This document shows, piece after piece, positions 13,078-26,216 of a stretch of 64,000 nucleotides of DNA; within the stretch, counting starts at the first letter, position 1, and every line of letters starts with the position of its first letter. The position numbers and the translations under genes were made by a program. Under the pieces are notes generated by a model. That model saw nothing but the letters and a program-made list of their open reading frames with translations, searched no databases and was not told the DNA's origin. Source of the DNA: Rhytidiadelphus loreus (taxonomy: Eukaryota > Streptophyta > Bryopsida > Hypnales > Hylocomiaceae); NCBI GenBank assembly GCA_947034895.1, contig OX344762.1, forward strand, positions 15,170,760 through 15,234,759, given 5' to 3'.

Positions 13078-15278
13078 CCTCCCTGCTCTTTCAAGCTCCG
13101 AGCCAATTCAAAACGCCTTCAACCTCAATTCCTCCTGCATCAGTACTTCAATGAGCTGCTCATCGTAGAGAAGACCACAAACTGGGCCAAAATTCGAATA
13201 CTCCCTCGTAAGGGAGTATCCCATAGAGCTATCCGAGTGGATTATAATATTGTTAGTGAATTACAACGCGCGGACCTTGCAAGCTCAATACACATTGAAA
13301 CAGATACATCGAGAATCCCCAATCGTGCTCCAAACCAAACACATTTTCACAAAGCAACTTCGAGAATCCCCAATCATGCTTCAAATTTTTTTGCTGCAAG
13401 TTGGATGGAATATGCAAATGCAGCTGGAATCGCATCGCATTAAGGACCAGAGACCCACCTCACAAAATGCAGCAAGACTTTATCAAAGCTGAGTAAATGA
13501 AGCGATCTGTGGACAGTTTCTGCACAAACGCGGAAATCCGAGTCTTCGAATTGAGCATAAATATCACAAAATACTGCAATTTTTTCACTTGACATTAGGG
13601 TTCGTCACTGTCGAAGCGGTGGATAAGATGCAGAGTTGACGCACATGGGAAAGGCCAGTCTGCATTGGATGGGGGTTGTATGGCTCAGTGGATGAAATCT
13701 GAGAGCTCCACTCAATACTCAGGAAAAGTGGATGAATGTGGAGAATGCCGTGCAACAAACGGTGATTTCATTCGTTAGTGTAACCGACTACCAAATCCTG
13801 TAATGACAGAAAAATTTGTATGCGGCGTGTGTGCAACACACAAGTGCTTCAAATGTAGCAAGCACTTGCCAAATGTCACACTGAGGGTGTTTCACTGTAA
13901 GGGGGAGTCACAGTATCTAAGGTGGGCACCCCCAAAACCGCCACTTTTGGCTGCTGTGCCTTGTTATACTCGTCTAATTTTCATTGATTTTTTTGTTGCC
14001 AAGTGAAAGGAAGTTCCAACGCACCAAAGAACACGACATTTGGATACCTTATGCAAAAGTTATGAAGGTCGTAGATTATTTGGTAGAGATTCTAAAATTG
14101 TTTCTTCCACATTAGGTAGACTGAGGCACCTGTACTTGATCATTTAAGCAATTTTGTAGCACATTGTGAGCACTATGAGGCGGGGGAAATTTTTCCCATG
14201 TTGGAAGATGGGAAATATGGGGATTGCAATTTTTTATTTATTTATTATTTCCAAAATTGAAATTAGGGTGAATTTTAGGAGCCAAAAAGTACTCATGACC
14301 CATCACCAATGTCTAGACTCTTTCAATTTTGATCATTCAAGAACCACTTTCCGGCTCACTACTTCCTACTTTTTTGCTCACAACTTTGGGACATGTGTCG
14401 CAACCTTATTAGTCCCAACCTTGAAAAGGACCAAAAAGGAACATTCTAAGCTTTAGTTGAAAATCTATTGAAACCTTGGTTGGAAATAGTGCACCCTCCA
14501 AGTTGGGTATTGGGCATGGTTGACAATTGGTGCCTCTACCTTAAGTACATATTGATTTGAGAGATGGACGTAGAGTAATGATGGCGGTTTGGGGTCAATC
14601 ACACTTTGGGGGTACCTTACAAATACTCAACCATTTAGGTCCCAAGGTAATTTTGACTAAAATAAAAATATTGAAGGAATCTTTTTTTAAGATAGAAAAA
14701 AATCTAAGTAGATGTGCACAATGCCATTGTATAGAATAGAAGTGTATGTGAAAGACATGCCATGTGTAAAAAATGACCATGATCCATAATCTCCATTGGA
14801 AAAAAAATTGTGATCAAAGTAAGCATATATGTAGATCTTGTCTTTGTTGTTAAAAAAATATGAAATATGATTGGTTTCAAGATAGTCATACAGAAAGAAG
14901 AAGGTAAAAATGAGACACTTTGGATTATGAACATATGGTGGTAATGTTGTCAAATAGGAAAGAACCACATTTAAATATGTAAATTGCACCAAGAAATATG
15001 AGCATTACACATGAAACAAATAGATTTTGGATGTATTAAATCTTTTATTGAAAATGCCTACAAGTTCTTGAAGGCAATATTCTTCAATCAACAGAACTTC
15101 CAAGAGCGCACTTATAGGCTACAAGTACCACATTGGGAGTAAGTAAATAGGAAAAATTTATAAAATCCTACAAACAAAAACTTTGATTATATACAAAAAT
15201 CTATTGTACAAAGATAGAGACATTACATTTCTTTGGGACCTTGGCAAGGACCTTGGCTTCTTTCACTACAATGGTAGG
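13078..15278. other. FTR upstream region and repeat-rich DNA
   Basis: The first few hundred bases should hold the FTR promoter. A direct repeat, CGAGAATCCCCAATCRTGCT, occurs at about 13,309 and 13,360. Beyond 13,900 the DNA is AT-rich. The phrase TAAGGTGGGCACCCCCAAAA near 13,919 is partly inverted near 14,585-14,625, perhaps ends of an old element. No gene recognised. Confidence 0.35.
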
Positions 15279-15282
15279 TTAA

Positions 15283-16208
15283 CCCCTAAAGGACTGGACT
15301 GTGTTTTTTGGCTGTATAGAAATTTTGGGCAGGTGCATGTGATTGGAGATTTGCATATTTTATGCTAAAATTTTAATAGAATATGGGCACAAGGAATATC
15401 TTTCATATGCACCAAATTTCATGACATTTGGAAATATGAGTCAAAAGTTATAGCCTAATATGTTACTTTTTTTTCATAACTGGGTAGTTCGGGCAAATCA
15501 GAAAAAATCACTTTTTTCAGAAAAAAAAATTTGAAATTGATTTTCTAGAGTTTTACATACACAAAAAGCTTTGAATCATTCCATTTTGATCAATGAGTCA
15601 AAAGTTATGAGGATTTCTTTATTTGGAGGCAGTTTTGGATTTCCTACTCTAAAATAAACTTTGAAATCCTTTATCTTACCCAATTTTCAATATTTTTGGA
15701 CAAAAATAAAATTTTAGGATGTAGATACATTATTACAATATTTAGACCTTTGGTATTGGAAATTTTCAAGTCCATATTTAAATTGTAAATAATTTAGTAT
15801 TTTTAATCATTCTCTACTACTGCCTTTTTACTATTTTTTTCCTATATGTTGTACTATTCCAAATCATCTGAAAATTTTCAAGCATGTGGCCAACTTGTCT
15901 AGGAAAACAAATCCAAAGAAGCACCACCATTTAGGTCATTTTTTCATAGAAATGTGAGCTTGTGAAGTGCAGCTGCCCTGCTTTTCGCAGGGTCAAAAAA
16001 ATGATTTTAGTTAATTTGAATGCTTACATCTTGCAATCCACCAGGTGGAAATGTCTGAAATTTTTCCCACATGTTTTTTATACTATATAATACAAGATCC
16101 TACAGTTAGATATGTCAAAAAAGCTTTTTTTCAAAATTTTGGTACTTGTACTAGAAATGGCAGTTTTGGATTGTTTTTGGTGAAAATATAGTGACGGTCC
16201 TTTAAGGG
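15283..16208. mobile_element. Non-autonomous TTAA-flanked element (piggyBac-type MITE)
   Basis: A 926-bp segment between TTAA at 15,279-15,282 and 16,209-16,212. It begins CCCCTAAAGGACTGGACTG and ends GTGACGGTCCTTTAAGGG; the ends are imperfect inverted repeats (about 12 of 15 matches) starting with CCC. The interior is AT-rich and non-coding. Same end type as the elements at 6,207 and 44,832. Confidence 0.72.
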
Positions 16209-16212
16209 TTAA

Positions 16213-17929
16213 ATAGGCATTCTTCTATCATTGTTCCCCTAAAAATTCTCCTCAACTATATTTGTTCTTCCCTTTAGGTGCACACCTAACTTATACATCT
16301 CACACCGTTTGCATTTTTTTTATGTACTATGTGGTCGAAGAACCAACACCTACCTGAAAGACAACATGTTTCGTACTCGGGGCGCTCGGGGCATGTTCAT
16401 GAATAGTGAATTGGTGAAAAAAGCAATTTGCCGTCGAGCTTCTAAATTTTCGGGAACATCCATACCAGATTCTCTCTCCGTGAGTAGAAGGTGGTGCCTT
16501 TCTATCATGATCATGCTTGAATAAGCCTCCCTAGCTTCTACAGTAGATTCATTTTTATTTTCAAGATCAAACTTTTACAAATAAGGTTCCACCAAAAAAA
16601 ACTATAAACCTCCTTTCCTAATCAAATTCTCAATTCTTCTTGGATTTTTACTTATAGTTAGATTACACAACTTTGCAACAAGTCTTGGGGGCGTGGGACC
16701 TAAAGGGTTAAGTGAGTTGGAAGAAGCCTTATTCATCTCCTAGGATGAATTCAAGATTTTTCAATGGGTTCAAGGAAAGATTCTTGGTTATCCACTCAAT
16801 TCCTTCCACAAGCATTTTTTCAACAAATTAGTCAAATGAGGGCTTCATGTTATGACTCCCCTTATTATGTCCATTAGAGGGGATTTGGGGGTTCTGGAGG
16901 GTTGTGAGTTCTCAAACTACGGGGAACAAGGGCACTCTGCCATTGTAGCGCCGGTGTTAGAGGCTTATGTGGTTGAACTTCAACCACGTCAAATAATAAA
17001 ATGAAATTTTAAAAACTTTTTTTTCATTTAAAAACTAAAAAGGGGGGGGGGAATGAAAATGATTTTTTTGTTTTAAAATTAATATTCTAAAAACAAGCCA
17101 TTCTTTCACTATAGGGGGGCAATAAGGATAACAAGCCTGAAATGGCCCTCCTTTTGCTCCAAATCCCATCTAATGTTACATCTCACTTCTCCAAATCCTA
17201 CATTAAGGTCAAATCTCAACTTTCTTGGGTTGTAGGTTGTGAATAAAAAAGATCATATTTGAGACTTGGAATATTATAGTGTGAAAGTCTAAATCGCAAC
17301 TCTAAAGCCCAAATTTTCTCATGTATAATATTAAATAAAAATTGTATGTCAAAATTGGGTCAGAAAGCCAAAATATTATTTTACAATCCCTTACATTGAG
17401 TTTGCAATGGAGAAATTTGTCTACAAAATCAATAAAAAATAATGTTTGATTTAGTCTTATTTTTTATTTTTTTAAATACAAATCAATAATTGAGATTTAA
17501 ACCAGTGTTGGATCTCTATTTTTGCTAAACTCAACTCCAATTTCTTAGGCACAAAACCTCTAAAATTTGTTGCTATGTTATAGGCATTTTTTTAGTGTAC
17601 CAGGATTTGGACTCGGATTTGGATCAAGGAACATATATAGTATGAAGTTCCAAGTCCAATTACCAGCTCTCCACCAATTAAAATTTTAGAATTCCAAAAG
17701 ACTTGAGACATGGCAATATGGAATGTAGTGAGATTAGGTCTTCAATTTGATATTCTATATGGAACTAAAGTACAAAGATCAAAAACCATTTACAAAACTC
17801 CTAAAGGAACAAATATCGATTCAAGCTACGGACAATTGGAATATGTGTTGGAGTCTTGGAGATGATAAAGTAAAAAATGAACAAACAATTTTGAAAATTT
17901 GGCATGAGATGGAGACATTCACCCATTAA
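16213..17929. other. Repeat debris with one orphan TTAA end and a coding-like scrap
   Basis: CCTAAAGGG-TTAA at about 16,699-16,712 looks like another right end of the TTAA family without a visible partner. A GC-richer stretch (16,330-16,500) gives an open plus-strand frame (TYLKDNMFRTRGARGMF and onward) that I do not recognise. A run of nine or ten G lies near 17,043. The rest is AT-rich. Confidence 0.3.
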
Positions 17930-17979
17930 AATTAATATAAAAAATGATGATTGGATGCCCATGTCAAAAGTTATAATGC

Positions 17980-18640
17980 TCAAAAATTTGGGTAGTTTAG
18001 GCAATTTAGGCATCTTTTGCAAATTCCTCACCTACTTTTGAACTTTGGCATGCATATAACTAACATGATATATTATGCTATTATACTCCAGAAAACTACG
18101 TCTAGTATAAAATTTTCATCTAAGAGCAATCAAACTCTACTAATTTGGCCTAGCAACTTTGAAAAAAAATATTTTTATCTCATAAAAATCCCTATTATCT
18201 TGGAATTTGGCTCTCAAAATTCTTGAATATTTTCCACACAATTAAAACATTTATCTCTAATTTTTCACTATTTGGATTTCAAACAAAAAAATTCCTCACT
18301 ATGTAAGAAATCATCTAAAAATGACTATTGTATTTCTATTTTACTTGATTTCTTTGTATTGTAGGAGGATTTAGAGTAAGGTAAATCCCATATTTACTTC
18401 TAATATTTTGCATGAATGTATCTAATAAGATGTAGTACTTGTTGGTTTAGAGGTTCAATTTTGTGTATAGCATAAAATTTACTGTAAGAGGGCTTGAAGT
18501 TTGTTTACCTTCTTGGTATGAATCAGTAGAATTTATTTTCTCACTTCAAACATTATAATCTTTCATTCCACATTGTATGTCAATTGGGCTAAAAAAATTT
18601 ATACGCATTTTTATAAAAGTCTATTAAATGTTTCTAGAGT
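17980..18640. repeat. Dispersed repeat, copy 1 (relative at about 44,990-45,600)
   Basis: This segment is collinear with the interior of the TTAA element at 44,832-45,714. Shared phrases in order include GCATCTTTTGCAAA, CTATTATCTTG, GTCTCTAATTTTTAACCATTTGGATT-type text, AGAGGGCTTGAAGTTTGTT and CTCACTTCAAACATTATAAT. No coding capacity. It is a second, older member of the same TTAA family with worn ends. Confidence 0.65.
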
Positions 18641-18649
18641 CAAAGTTCA

Positions 18650-20463
18650 AAGAAAAGCTTTTAGTGTCAAAATTACAATTAGGAGTTGTTTTTATTCCCT
18701 ATCAATTTTTGCATCCAAAAAACGGTGCATCTTGGTCAAATTTGATTGTAACTTTCAAAATATTCATTTTTGGTTTTGTGATTGAAACTATGTAGATAAA
18801 TGAAGCATGAACACTTATATTTCAAATCCATTTTGAAAACTTTGGAAAATTCAAAAATTCAATTAATAATTTCATTTAGAAGCTTTATATGCTAAAATCC
18901 AATTCAAATCATTATTTTTATACTCTATTCTTTTTTTGTATGTGTAAGTGTGAAAAATTATAAATAAATGAATCCTTTTGTTTTGAGGTGTGAATGGAGT
19001 TTATAGTATCTTTGGTTTTAGAAACACATCGTGATAGAAGCTTATATGTTAATTGATTTGAGGAATTACTATGTGATTCTAAAAGTGAGCAATTGACGAG
19101 TTCCAAGACGAGTTCTTAAAAGTTAGATAAGTGAGGATTTGGTCTTCTTCTCATTCCAATTCTCTCTCTCCACTTCGAGTATATAAAAACTAAGGAACAC
19201 TTTTGTGGAAGTATATGAACATTTTTTTGTGTAATTAAAGCTTAAGCATATAGTTTTGAATTGTGTAAGTTCTAGTGATTGGGCAACTTTGTGTGTGTAT
19301 TTCATTTGAGTTTCAAGACACAATGATTGGGCAATGGTTTTGTGTGTGAAGAATTATTGGTTTCTTCTACTTAAAGCAATTGATTGTGTGTGTGTGTAAT
19401 TTTGATTGAATAGTTTTGGTTGTTTGTATAAGCTTGGAGCAATGTGTGTGTTCTCATTAAGACTTGAAGTAATTGTTACTTGAGAAAGGATTGTAGCTTA
19501 AAGCTAATATTTTTGTCAATATTTGGTATATGGTTGTACCAGTTTGTATAAGCTTAAAGTGTTGTGTGTGATGATTATGTTTAAAGTAGATTTATGAGTA
19601 GTCTAAGTATTTCAAATTCATATATTTATATTTTGTAGAAGATCTTAAAGGTGTATTGATGGAAATAGTTGATGGCTTAAAGCTTGTTGTGTTTGAAGGA
19701 GAGAATTGCATATTTGGTGTACAAACTATGTAACTATTTACAAAAATCCTAATAATTGGATAAGTTTGGAGAATTGAGAGTGTAGATCTAAAGACTGGAT
19801 AAGTGAATTCTAAGTTATAGCTTGAAGTTGTATCAATGGTTGTGTGTTTGAATTTATCTTGATAAGGAGAGTATGAATGAGTATTAGTATTGATAGCCTT
19901 ATATTCAAAAAAGCTTTAAATAAATGTGTAGTTGATGGCAAACTGGTGAAATATTTATAGTTTGTCTATTTAGATAACATGGCTTTAAGCAAACTATTAT
20001 AATAATGCTACGAGCAAATGTGAAGACATGTGATTCATTGATAATACAGGAGTACTAAGAGTAGTTTGGTGAACAAAGAGTGACACTTAAGCAATTATTA
20101 TTATTAAGCCTATGCTTAAGTTGTTCAAGAAGTTGTTGCAACATGAAATGATTATTGTTATGTTTGAAGCTAAATGTTATGTTTACCCTTGCTTAAGTGT
20201 GCTTCTTGCTTGAATTCCATACTAGAATAAGACAAAAATTGCATATTTGTCTTGATATTTGTTTCATTGCATTCATGTATGTGAGTGTGTCAGACAAAAA
20301 TTAGTTATAGGATAAATGTGTGAATCCTTTTATTCCAAACCAAGGGGTGAATTAAGTTATATTTCCTTTATAAATAGAATTGTAGATCGTTTCTATTTTC
20401 AAATGTGACTTTAGTCACGACACATTATACTAATTGGTCATTCCGCGGATTTTGAACCCCTAT
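18650..20463. other. AT-rich, TGTG-rich DNA left of the large transposon
   Basis: Low-complexity AT-rich sequence with many scattered GTGTGTG and AGCTTAAAG phrases. No gene, RNA gene or defined element seen. Confidence 0.35.
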
Positions 20464-20473
20464 ACTATAATCA
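20464..20473. repeat. Left target-site duplication ACTATAATCA
   Basis: Perfect match to 33,095-33,104. With this boundary the element starts CA and ends TG. Confidence 0.85.
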
Positions 20474-20541
20474 CAACGGTTCTAGATTGTGAGCGTGTGA
20501 GCGCGAGCCTGCGAGCGTTGAGCAGGAAGTATGTGAGCGCG
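20474..20541 (+). repeat. Left terminal inverted repeat with GTGAGC cluster
   Basis: After the 20-bp terminus come clustered GTGAGC and related GCGAGC/TTGAGC copies up to about 20,540. They are the inverted counterpart of the cluster at 33,034-33,094 and are likely transposase binding sites. Confidence 0.75.
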
Positions 20542-20642
20542 GAGTTCTGAAATTAAAAAAACTGAGTAATATTTCAAAAAATAGAATTTTTTTAATAATT
20601 ATTATAAAACTTACTATTTCGAGTAAATTTTAGTACACAATG

Positions 20643-20740
20643 ACCGTGGACCTATGACCGTGGACTTAGCACCATGGGCCGGTTACCGTGGACTTAGCAC
20701 CCATGACTTCTTACCGTGGATCTATTACCGTGGTTATGTA
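20643..20740 (+). repeat. 14-bp subterminal tandem repeat, seven units
   Basis: ACCGTGG begins at 20,643, 20,657, 20,685, 20,713 and 20,727, with degenerate copies (ACCATGG, ACCCATG) at 20,671 and 20,699. This gives seven units of exactly 14 bp (for example ACCGTGGACTTAGC). It lies between the left terminus and the 3' end of the transposase gene. I do not see a counterpart at the right end. Confidence 0.8.
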
Positions 20741-20980
20741 CAATTTGTATAAATTTTTTAATTTTAATAATTGGTTACAGTAATAGAAGTACATATTGTG
20801 AAAGGCAAACAGATGACCTATAGGAAAATGCAAATTCTGATTGAAAATAGGTTGTATTGAATACTTCAAGGAATTACTGTATTTGTCCAAATACAAAATG
20901 GTACTTTTGAAGCTAGACATCTATGAATAGTCTACAGTCCTTCAATCATTAACACCGATCAGTTAGGTATTGTTGGACTT

Positions 20981-23900
20981 CTAAACATGTTGAAGACTAT
21001 CCTCCGAAACTTTGATGATACCGGCCTTTGTGAGAAGGAGCTTCACTTCATTGAAGCTGAAGCTTGGAGAATGTATGAAGTTATCCTCTGTCGGATTCAT
21101 TTTGCTGAAGTAGCGAAGTAAGTAATAAAGATGTTTGCAATGAACATACTGTTGGCGTCCACCAATTGCTGAAACAGCCATGTCGACAAAATCGGGACAA
21201 GTGCACTCTGGATACATGCCAAGTGTAATGCGATAAAGCTTCTGCTTTGGCTCAAGTCCGGATTGAAGGGAGATTATGGCTCCAAGTCCAGGGAAGGGGA
21301 GCAAGGTTACTCCCAAAATCGTTCCCTTGACATTACCAGCGCTCTCCCATTTATTGCGGTGCTCTGTTGTAGGAGCATTTGCAATACGTCGAATAGCCTT
21401 GCTCCTTCGAGTAGTTGGATTTGTGTCTGCATGTAAAGGACTAGGGTGATCATAGTAGATGGCCTAGAAGACATTGGACATGGTGAATAAACGTCAAGGG
21501 GACATAGCTGGCCGTTGTTGTAGCTGGAAACCAGCCTCCTGTAGCAACAACGTCTCTTGGCGGGTCAAATTAGTGCCTGTTAGTACAGGCCACACATCCG
21601 GGACTTGGGGCCAATCAATTACCCAACTACGTTTAGATCCTTGTACACATCGTTCAATATCATCTGGGCAAAACCAGAAGTCGGTCATGATCTCCTTGTT
21701 TCCGCCATATTGTTTTTTTCTACCACGGTAGGTCGGAGCTGGTGTACCACTAGATCCCTTTGCAATTTTGGCAACACAATGGATGTTTGAACTTCTTTGT
21801 TGCGCGTGACACTTGCAACTGGACTTGTGCGAAATTCTTGCAATATGCCACTGTGAAGTATCACATTCACTCTCCATTGCAGTTGTCACATGTGGTACAT
21901 GGGCAGAATCAACCAGTGTGTCTGCTTCATTAGAGGCAACCGTGGGTGAACGTGTCGATCGTGTCTGTACTCGAGGCTGAGAGAAGTTTACCTTGTCTGG
22001 ACGATGGGAGTCACCATCTGACCCAATCGGAAGGTCAAGCTTGCGCTTACTGCTACCAAATACTTCTTCGCCTTCCAAATGCGGAATACGTGATCCAACA
22101 CCGGCCCCTCCAGGAAGTTCATTGAGTGCCTCCGCAATCTTCTTTGGATCACCGCTACGTCTAGCGCCTCGTAACTTTAACTCCTCTTTGGATGGCCCTG
22201 ACCTTGATATGTTGCCATTAAGAAAAGCTCGATAATTGGTCATTTGCATGAAAGCTCGAATGCAGTCATCAGAAGTGGCAGCAAACAAATCATTACCCCG
22301 ATTACCTGACTGCTGCAACCACCTATTATGGACTGTTTCGGATAAGTTGCATGACGGCATATCCGCCATCTCCTCAACATTTAAGTCCTGAAACAATGAT
22401 ATCAAAGACAAAGTAAAAGAAAAATTAAGTATCACCACTGATAGTTCTCATTTACAATGACACAGTTAAACTTTGATCTAACCACTATGCGGCAAAGGCT
22501 CCCCTCGGCGCCGAGGGGAGAATCCCCGATACCCTAGAGTGATGAATATCTCCAAACAAGGCAGAAATATTTGTTCCAAATTTGATTTCAGAAAAATAAA
22601 AGTGGATCCATAAGATTGCAGAATGAAAATAATTAGGTAGAAGAAATACCATTTGCATAAAGCCGCCCCATTGACGATATCTGAAGTGCCAAAATGCAAG
22701 CCACAACTCCAATTCCCTCATAGCATCTTCCGAGGCTGCTCCAGATGAAAGCCACCAAGATCGTATCGCTAGGTAACGCATCTCAGCTTCGTCCATAGAT
22801 TTGGAGTCTTTGTATTGCTTACAAAGTCGAGTATGTTGGTGTTGCAAGTCCGGCTTGATGAGCTTCTGTGTATGGCGATGCAAAGAGGTACTCCAATGTA
22901 AAAGACATGTTCTCTCCCGGTTCACCATCTCTATTTTAGGATCTCCTGATCCGTAGACAATTCGAACGACATTCCAATTCGCTTGTGCACTGTCTGCCAT
23001 AAAGCCTTTAAAGTTTGGATTCTCAATGCCATTGCGTCTCATGACTCCGTTCAGAGATCTCCACATGATGCATTGAACCACAGTGTCCTCAGATTGCATA
23101 TCACACACAGCAATTGTCATGACTTTCCTGCAACCTGTATCATAAACGTGGCAGGCTATGGTTGTCCAGTCTTTAACTCGCTTGACATGGTCAAACATGA
23201 GCCATGCGTTCTCCAGATCTCCGCCCGGTTGCATCCGATTCACAAGGTCCACACCACTCCCTGGTCCTTCTACTAGCATTTTAAACAAATAAACCTTCTC
23301 CTTGCCTTGACCAGGAAACACACTGTCATGGATGTACTCAAACCGCAAATTTCTTTTCATATTCATGATACTATCTATTATCCCACTTTTGCCACTTGAA
23401 CGGAAAGACGAAATAACATTTCGGATATTAGGAGAACTTAGTATTTGGAACTTGTCTATGACATCATCTAACGAATCTCCCCGCAACATCTGCTTTGGAC
23501 CTTCACCGTTGTGTATCAAGTGGTTATCAAGAAATTTCTTGCTAGCTGCTAGGGCAATGGCAGAGTTAGTGGCATTAGGGGTTTTCGAAACCTCACTAGC
23601 GATGAGTCCGGCTACAACACCTAAGGACTCTCTACATGTTCCTGAAGCTACATGATGCACGTGATTCCCCAAATGAATGCAAGCTCTAGTCATGCTTGCA
23701 GAATCTCCAAAAACGTAATAGATTCGAGCATGACAGACATTGATGCAATGAGGCGGACATTTGCATATCTTACAGAGGAGAGTAGAATCCTTTGGAGGAA
23801 ATGCACCAATACAAAATGGACCAGGAGTAAAACCACACCACTCAGTCTCGTTCGGATGAGAAGAACGCTTCAAGTAGTCGCATTCTGAATTCTTACAGAT

Positions 23901-24797
23901 AAGATGGCCGGCACAGGAAGATTTTCTGAACTTTAGGCCGTCGTGATTGTTGATGTTAGACGTCATTGTCCTACACCAAGCGTGACCATCGTATCGTTTA
24001 TCCATGCCCTGTAACTTCCCAGCAGAGGACGACGAAATCGAAATTGGAAGAGAAGGCAACTCAAAAACTACATCTCCGTTAAAATTTGTAGGAAGGTACT
24101 GCACCTTATGATGGATGAGTGCATCATAGTCTATCGAAGCTACTTCGTTCCGAGAACCATGCATCGCCGCTAGCTTGCGTAGGCAACCAACAATACTAAT
24201 CGCAGATGCACAACTAGGATATGTTGGTGGACGGAAGTGCGTGGACAGAGCAGGACTACTAGAAGGCGTTAAATTTAAACTAGACGGTGTCATGTGGGCC
24301 CCCTCAGAGACTCTACTAGGAAGTGCTGGTTGGTTTGGAGACTCTCCCTCGGACTCACTCGAGAGATCTATGACATGGTCATTTGGTTCCTTCTTGACGG
24401 TGACAAACGGAAGAAGATTGACAACATTCCTAACATGCTCACGTTCTAAAGTGTTATGGTTGTCACGATGGGAAGGAGGCATATCCAGTGTAGAATGCTC
24501 GGAATGCCGAGGTAAGATCTGAGTGGAGTTTGTACTCATCACAGACGGTAAACCATAAGCTCGATAGCGCCCTCGACGAAGATGCCAGACATGATTGTCA
24601 TCAATTACCATTCTCTGCATATGGATCAACTCTCTCAAAATGCCAGACTCAGACAGTACCTCCTCTTCAACATAGATACTAGACAGGGCAAATCCAAAAC
24701 GTACATGAAGAAGGTGAGCAGACACCGCCACAAAATCTCCATCTCCTAGAGGGAGTATGAGAGGAACCTCGTGGCCATCCGCTCTGAGGGAGGCCAT
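20981..24797 (-). CDS. MULE-class transposase with GCM/WRKY-like zinc domain, DDE core and SWIM finger
   Basis: Predicted to cut and move the surrounding 12.6-kb element. Exon 1 is 24797-22650, exon 2 begins at 22387, exon 3 is 21463-20981 (TAG stop). The exon 2 donor is provisional (about 21587, the in-phase GT); with it the product is about 1,143 aa. Residues 136-150 hold VKKEP and VIDLSSESE, a sumoylation site next to a SUMO-binding motif. Residues about 268-382 form a Cys/His-rich domain (YDGHAW, NNHDG, SCAGHLIC, CKICKCPP, HLGNHVHH) like the GCM/WRKY zinc fold seen in MULE-type transposases. The catalytic core has candidate Asp 536 (LMFDHV), Asp 602 (MADSAQANWN), the MULE-type C-x2-H (RTCLLHW, 631-634) and Glu near 695-697. 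Exon 3 carries a SWIM finger, CTC then x19 then CKH (about 1070-1094). The frames are open, so this transposase may be intact. Confidence 0.85.
22499..22520. repeat. 22-bp perfect GC palindrome in transposase intron 1
   Basis: The core CCCCTCGGCGCCGAGGGG, extended by CT and AG, is its own reverse complement. It sits in the 262-bp intron 22,388-22,649. The same CGGCGCCGAGGGGA core is the most conserved part of the minisatellite at 26.6-28.1 kb, in the other gene of the element. Confidence 0.8.
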
Positions 24798-26216
24798 CTT
24801 TCAGAAATCAAAGAGCAACATCGACAATGACAATATGACCTAAACTTCTGCAGCGCTCAAGAAAGGTTGAATCTAGAGCCTCTCCCAAACAGATTTGATA
24901 ATAAATAATTTTCAATGTCAGTATCTGCAATCAATATCCATCAATGAAATAGAATCCGTATACAATGTACTTGGAAGCGCAGACGATACAGACAGTTGCA
25001 GTTGTAATTAAGGAAATGCGCTCACCTATCCATTGAATAAAATTAACACCAAAGCCAAATGAAATTAACTTTATTAAGGTTAGTAGTTTGTTTCTGGCAC
25101 CATATGAGGCTTATGAGCATGAAGTAATTACTGAACTTCTCTGTAACCATGTTCCTGCTATTACGTAAAGGAGATCGTTCCTTCTAGAAATTAAGTAGCG
25201 CCGACTATGGAGTCTAAACATAAAGTGTCAGCAGTCACCAACAAAATTATAGGCACACGCTAGTGAAAATGGAGTACTCTATTTTAGTAATGTGCAATTT
25301 GAAAGATCGGATTAGACAATCTTGTGGTATTTAATAATATCAATTATTGTAATTCAAATGACTAGTAGGTTCAAATCATGTACGCCTGAGACGAATTATA
25401 ATATTAAAAGTACTGAATCCTGCTTAGCAGATGTAGTGATGATAGCATCATTGGTAACAATTCTGTAGAATGCATACATTGTTCTACTTCAATATAATAC
25501 CTCACTTCCCACTAATAATCAACAATATGGTCGACTGTATATACTATTAGTCATATGCTTACGCCAGATTGCACACGCGATGGAATTGTGCATACATATA
25601 GGAAAAGGAGGAAGAGAAGAAAACTTTTATTTTCTTCTAGTAGGGAGTTGCACAGGTCAAGGAATAGAAGTAAGAAGGTTGCATTACTGTGTGAGTCCGA
25701 GTCGTGCGAAGAAACTGCAACTGCTCAAATGCAAGAATACGACTTCCATGGAGATCTCATTGTTGAGAGTCAACATATTGTAACGAGCCTAGAAGAAGGG
25801 CCGCAGAGGAACAGCATTGGCCACGGGTGATTGCGTAATGTCGTAAGTGAATTTACTCTCCCTTCACATTTGCTACCTCTTCGCAATATTGTGTATTGGC
25901 GATACCATTATTATACCTACTGATGTATTTGGATGTGGTAGTACGTACTTTCGTAAATCAGGTAGTTATCCTCAAAGTAAATGAGTTCTACAAATAATCT
26001 CACCACCACATTAGGTATGAAATTTTGATAGATCACTTCTCCTAAACACGAAGACTAATGGTCAGACAGTAAGCTTTGTAGAATCTAAGACATTGAGCAT
26101 TGGTTCAATCCTTGTGCAAGTTCCTAAGAGGTTAGGGTTCGTAGTCATCCTTCATTGAAGGACCGAATCCTTAATCACGGATCACTGACGTATTTCTTGT
26201 CAACACGAAGACTGAA
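24798..26216. promoter_or_regulatory. Divergent intergenic region of the transposon
   Basis: Lies between the divergently read transposase and ParB-methyltransferase start codons, so it should contain both promoters. AT-rich. An open plus-strand frame at 25,555-25,830 (Arg/Lys-rich, begins MLTPDCTRDGIVHTYRKRR) is of doubtful reality. Near 25,792 the text GAAGAAGGGCCGCAG repeats a phrase from exon 1 of the downstream gene. Confidence 0.4.
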
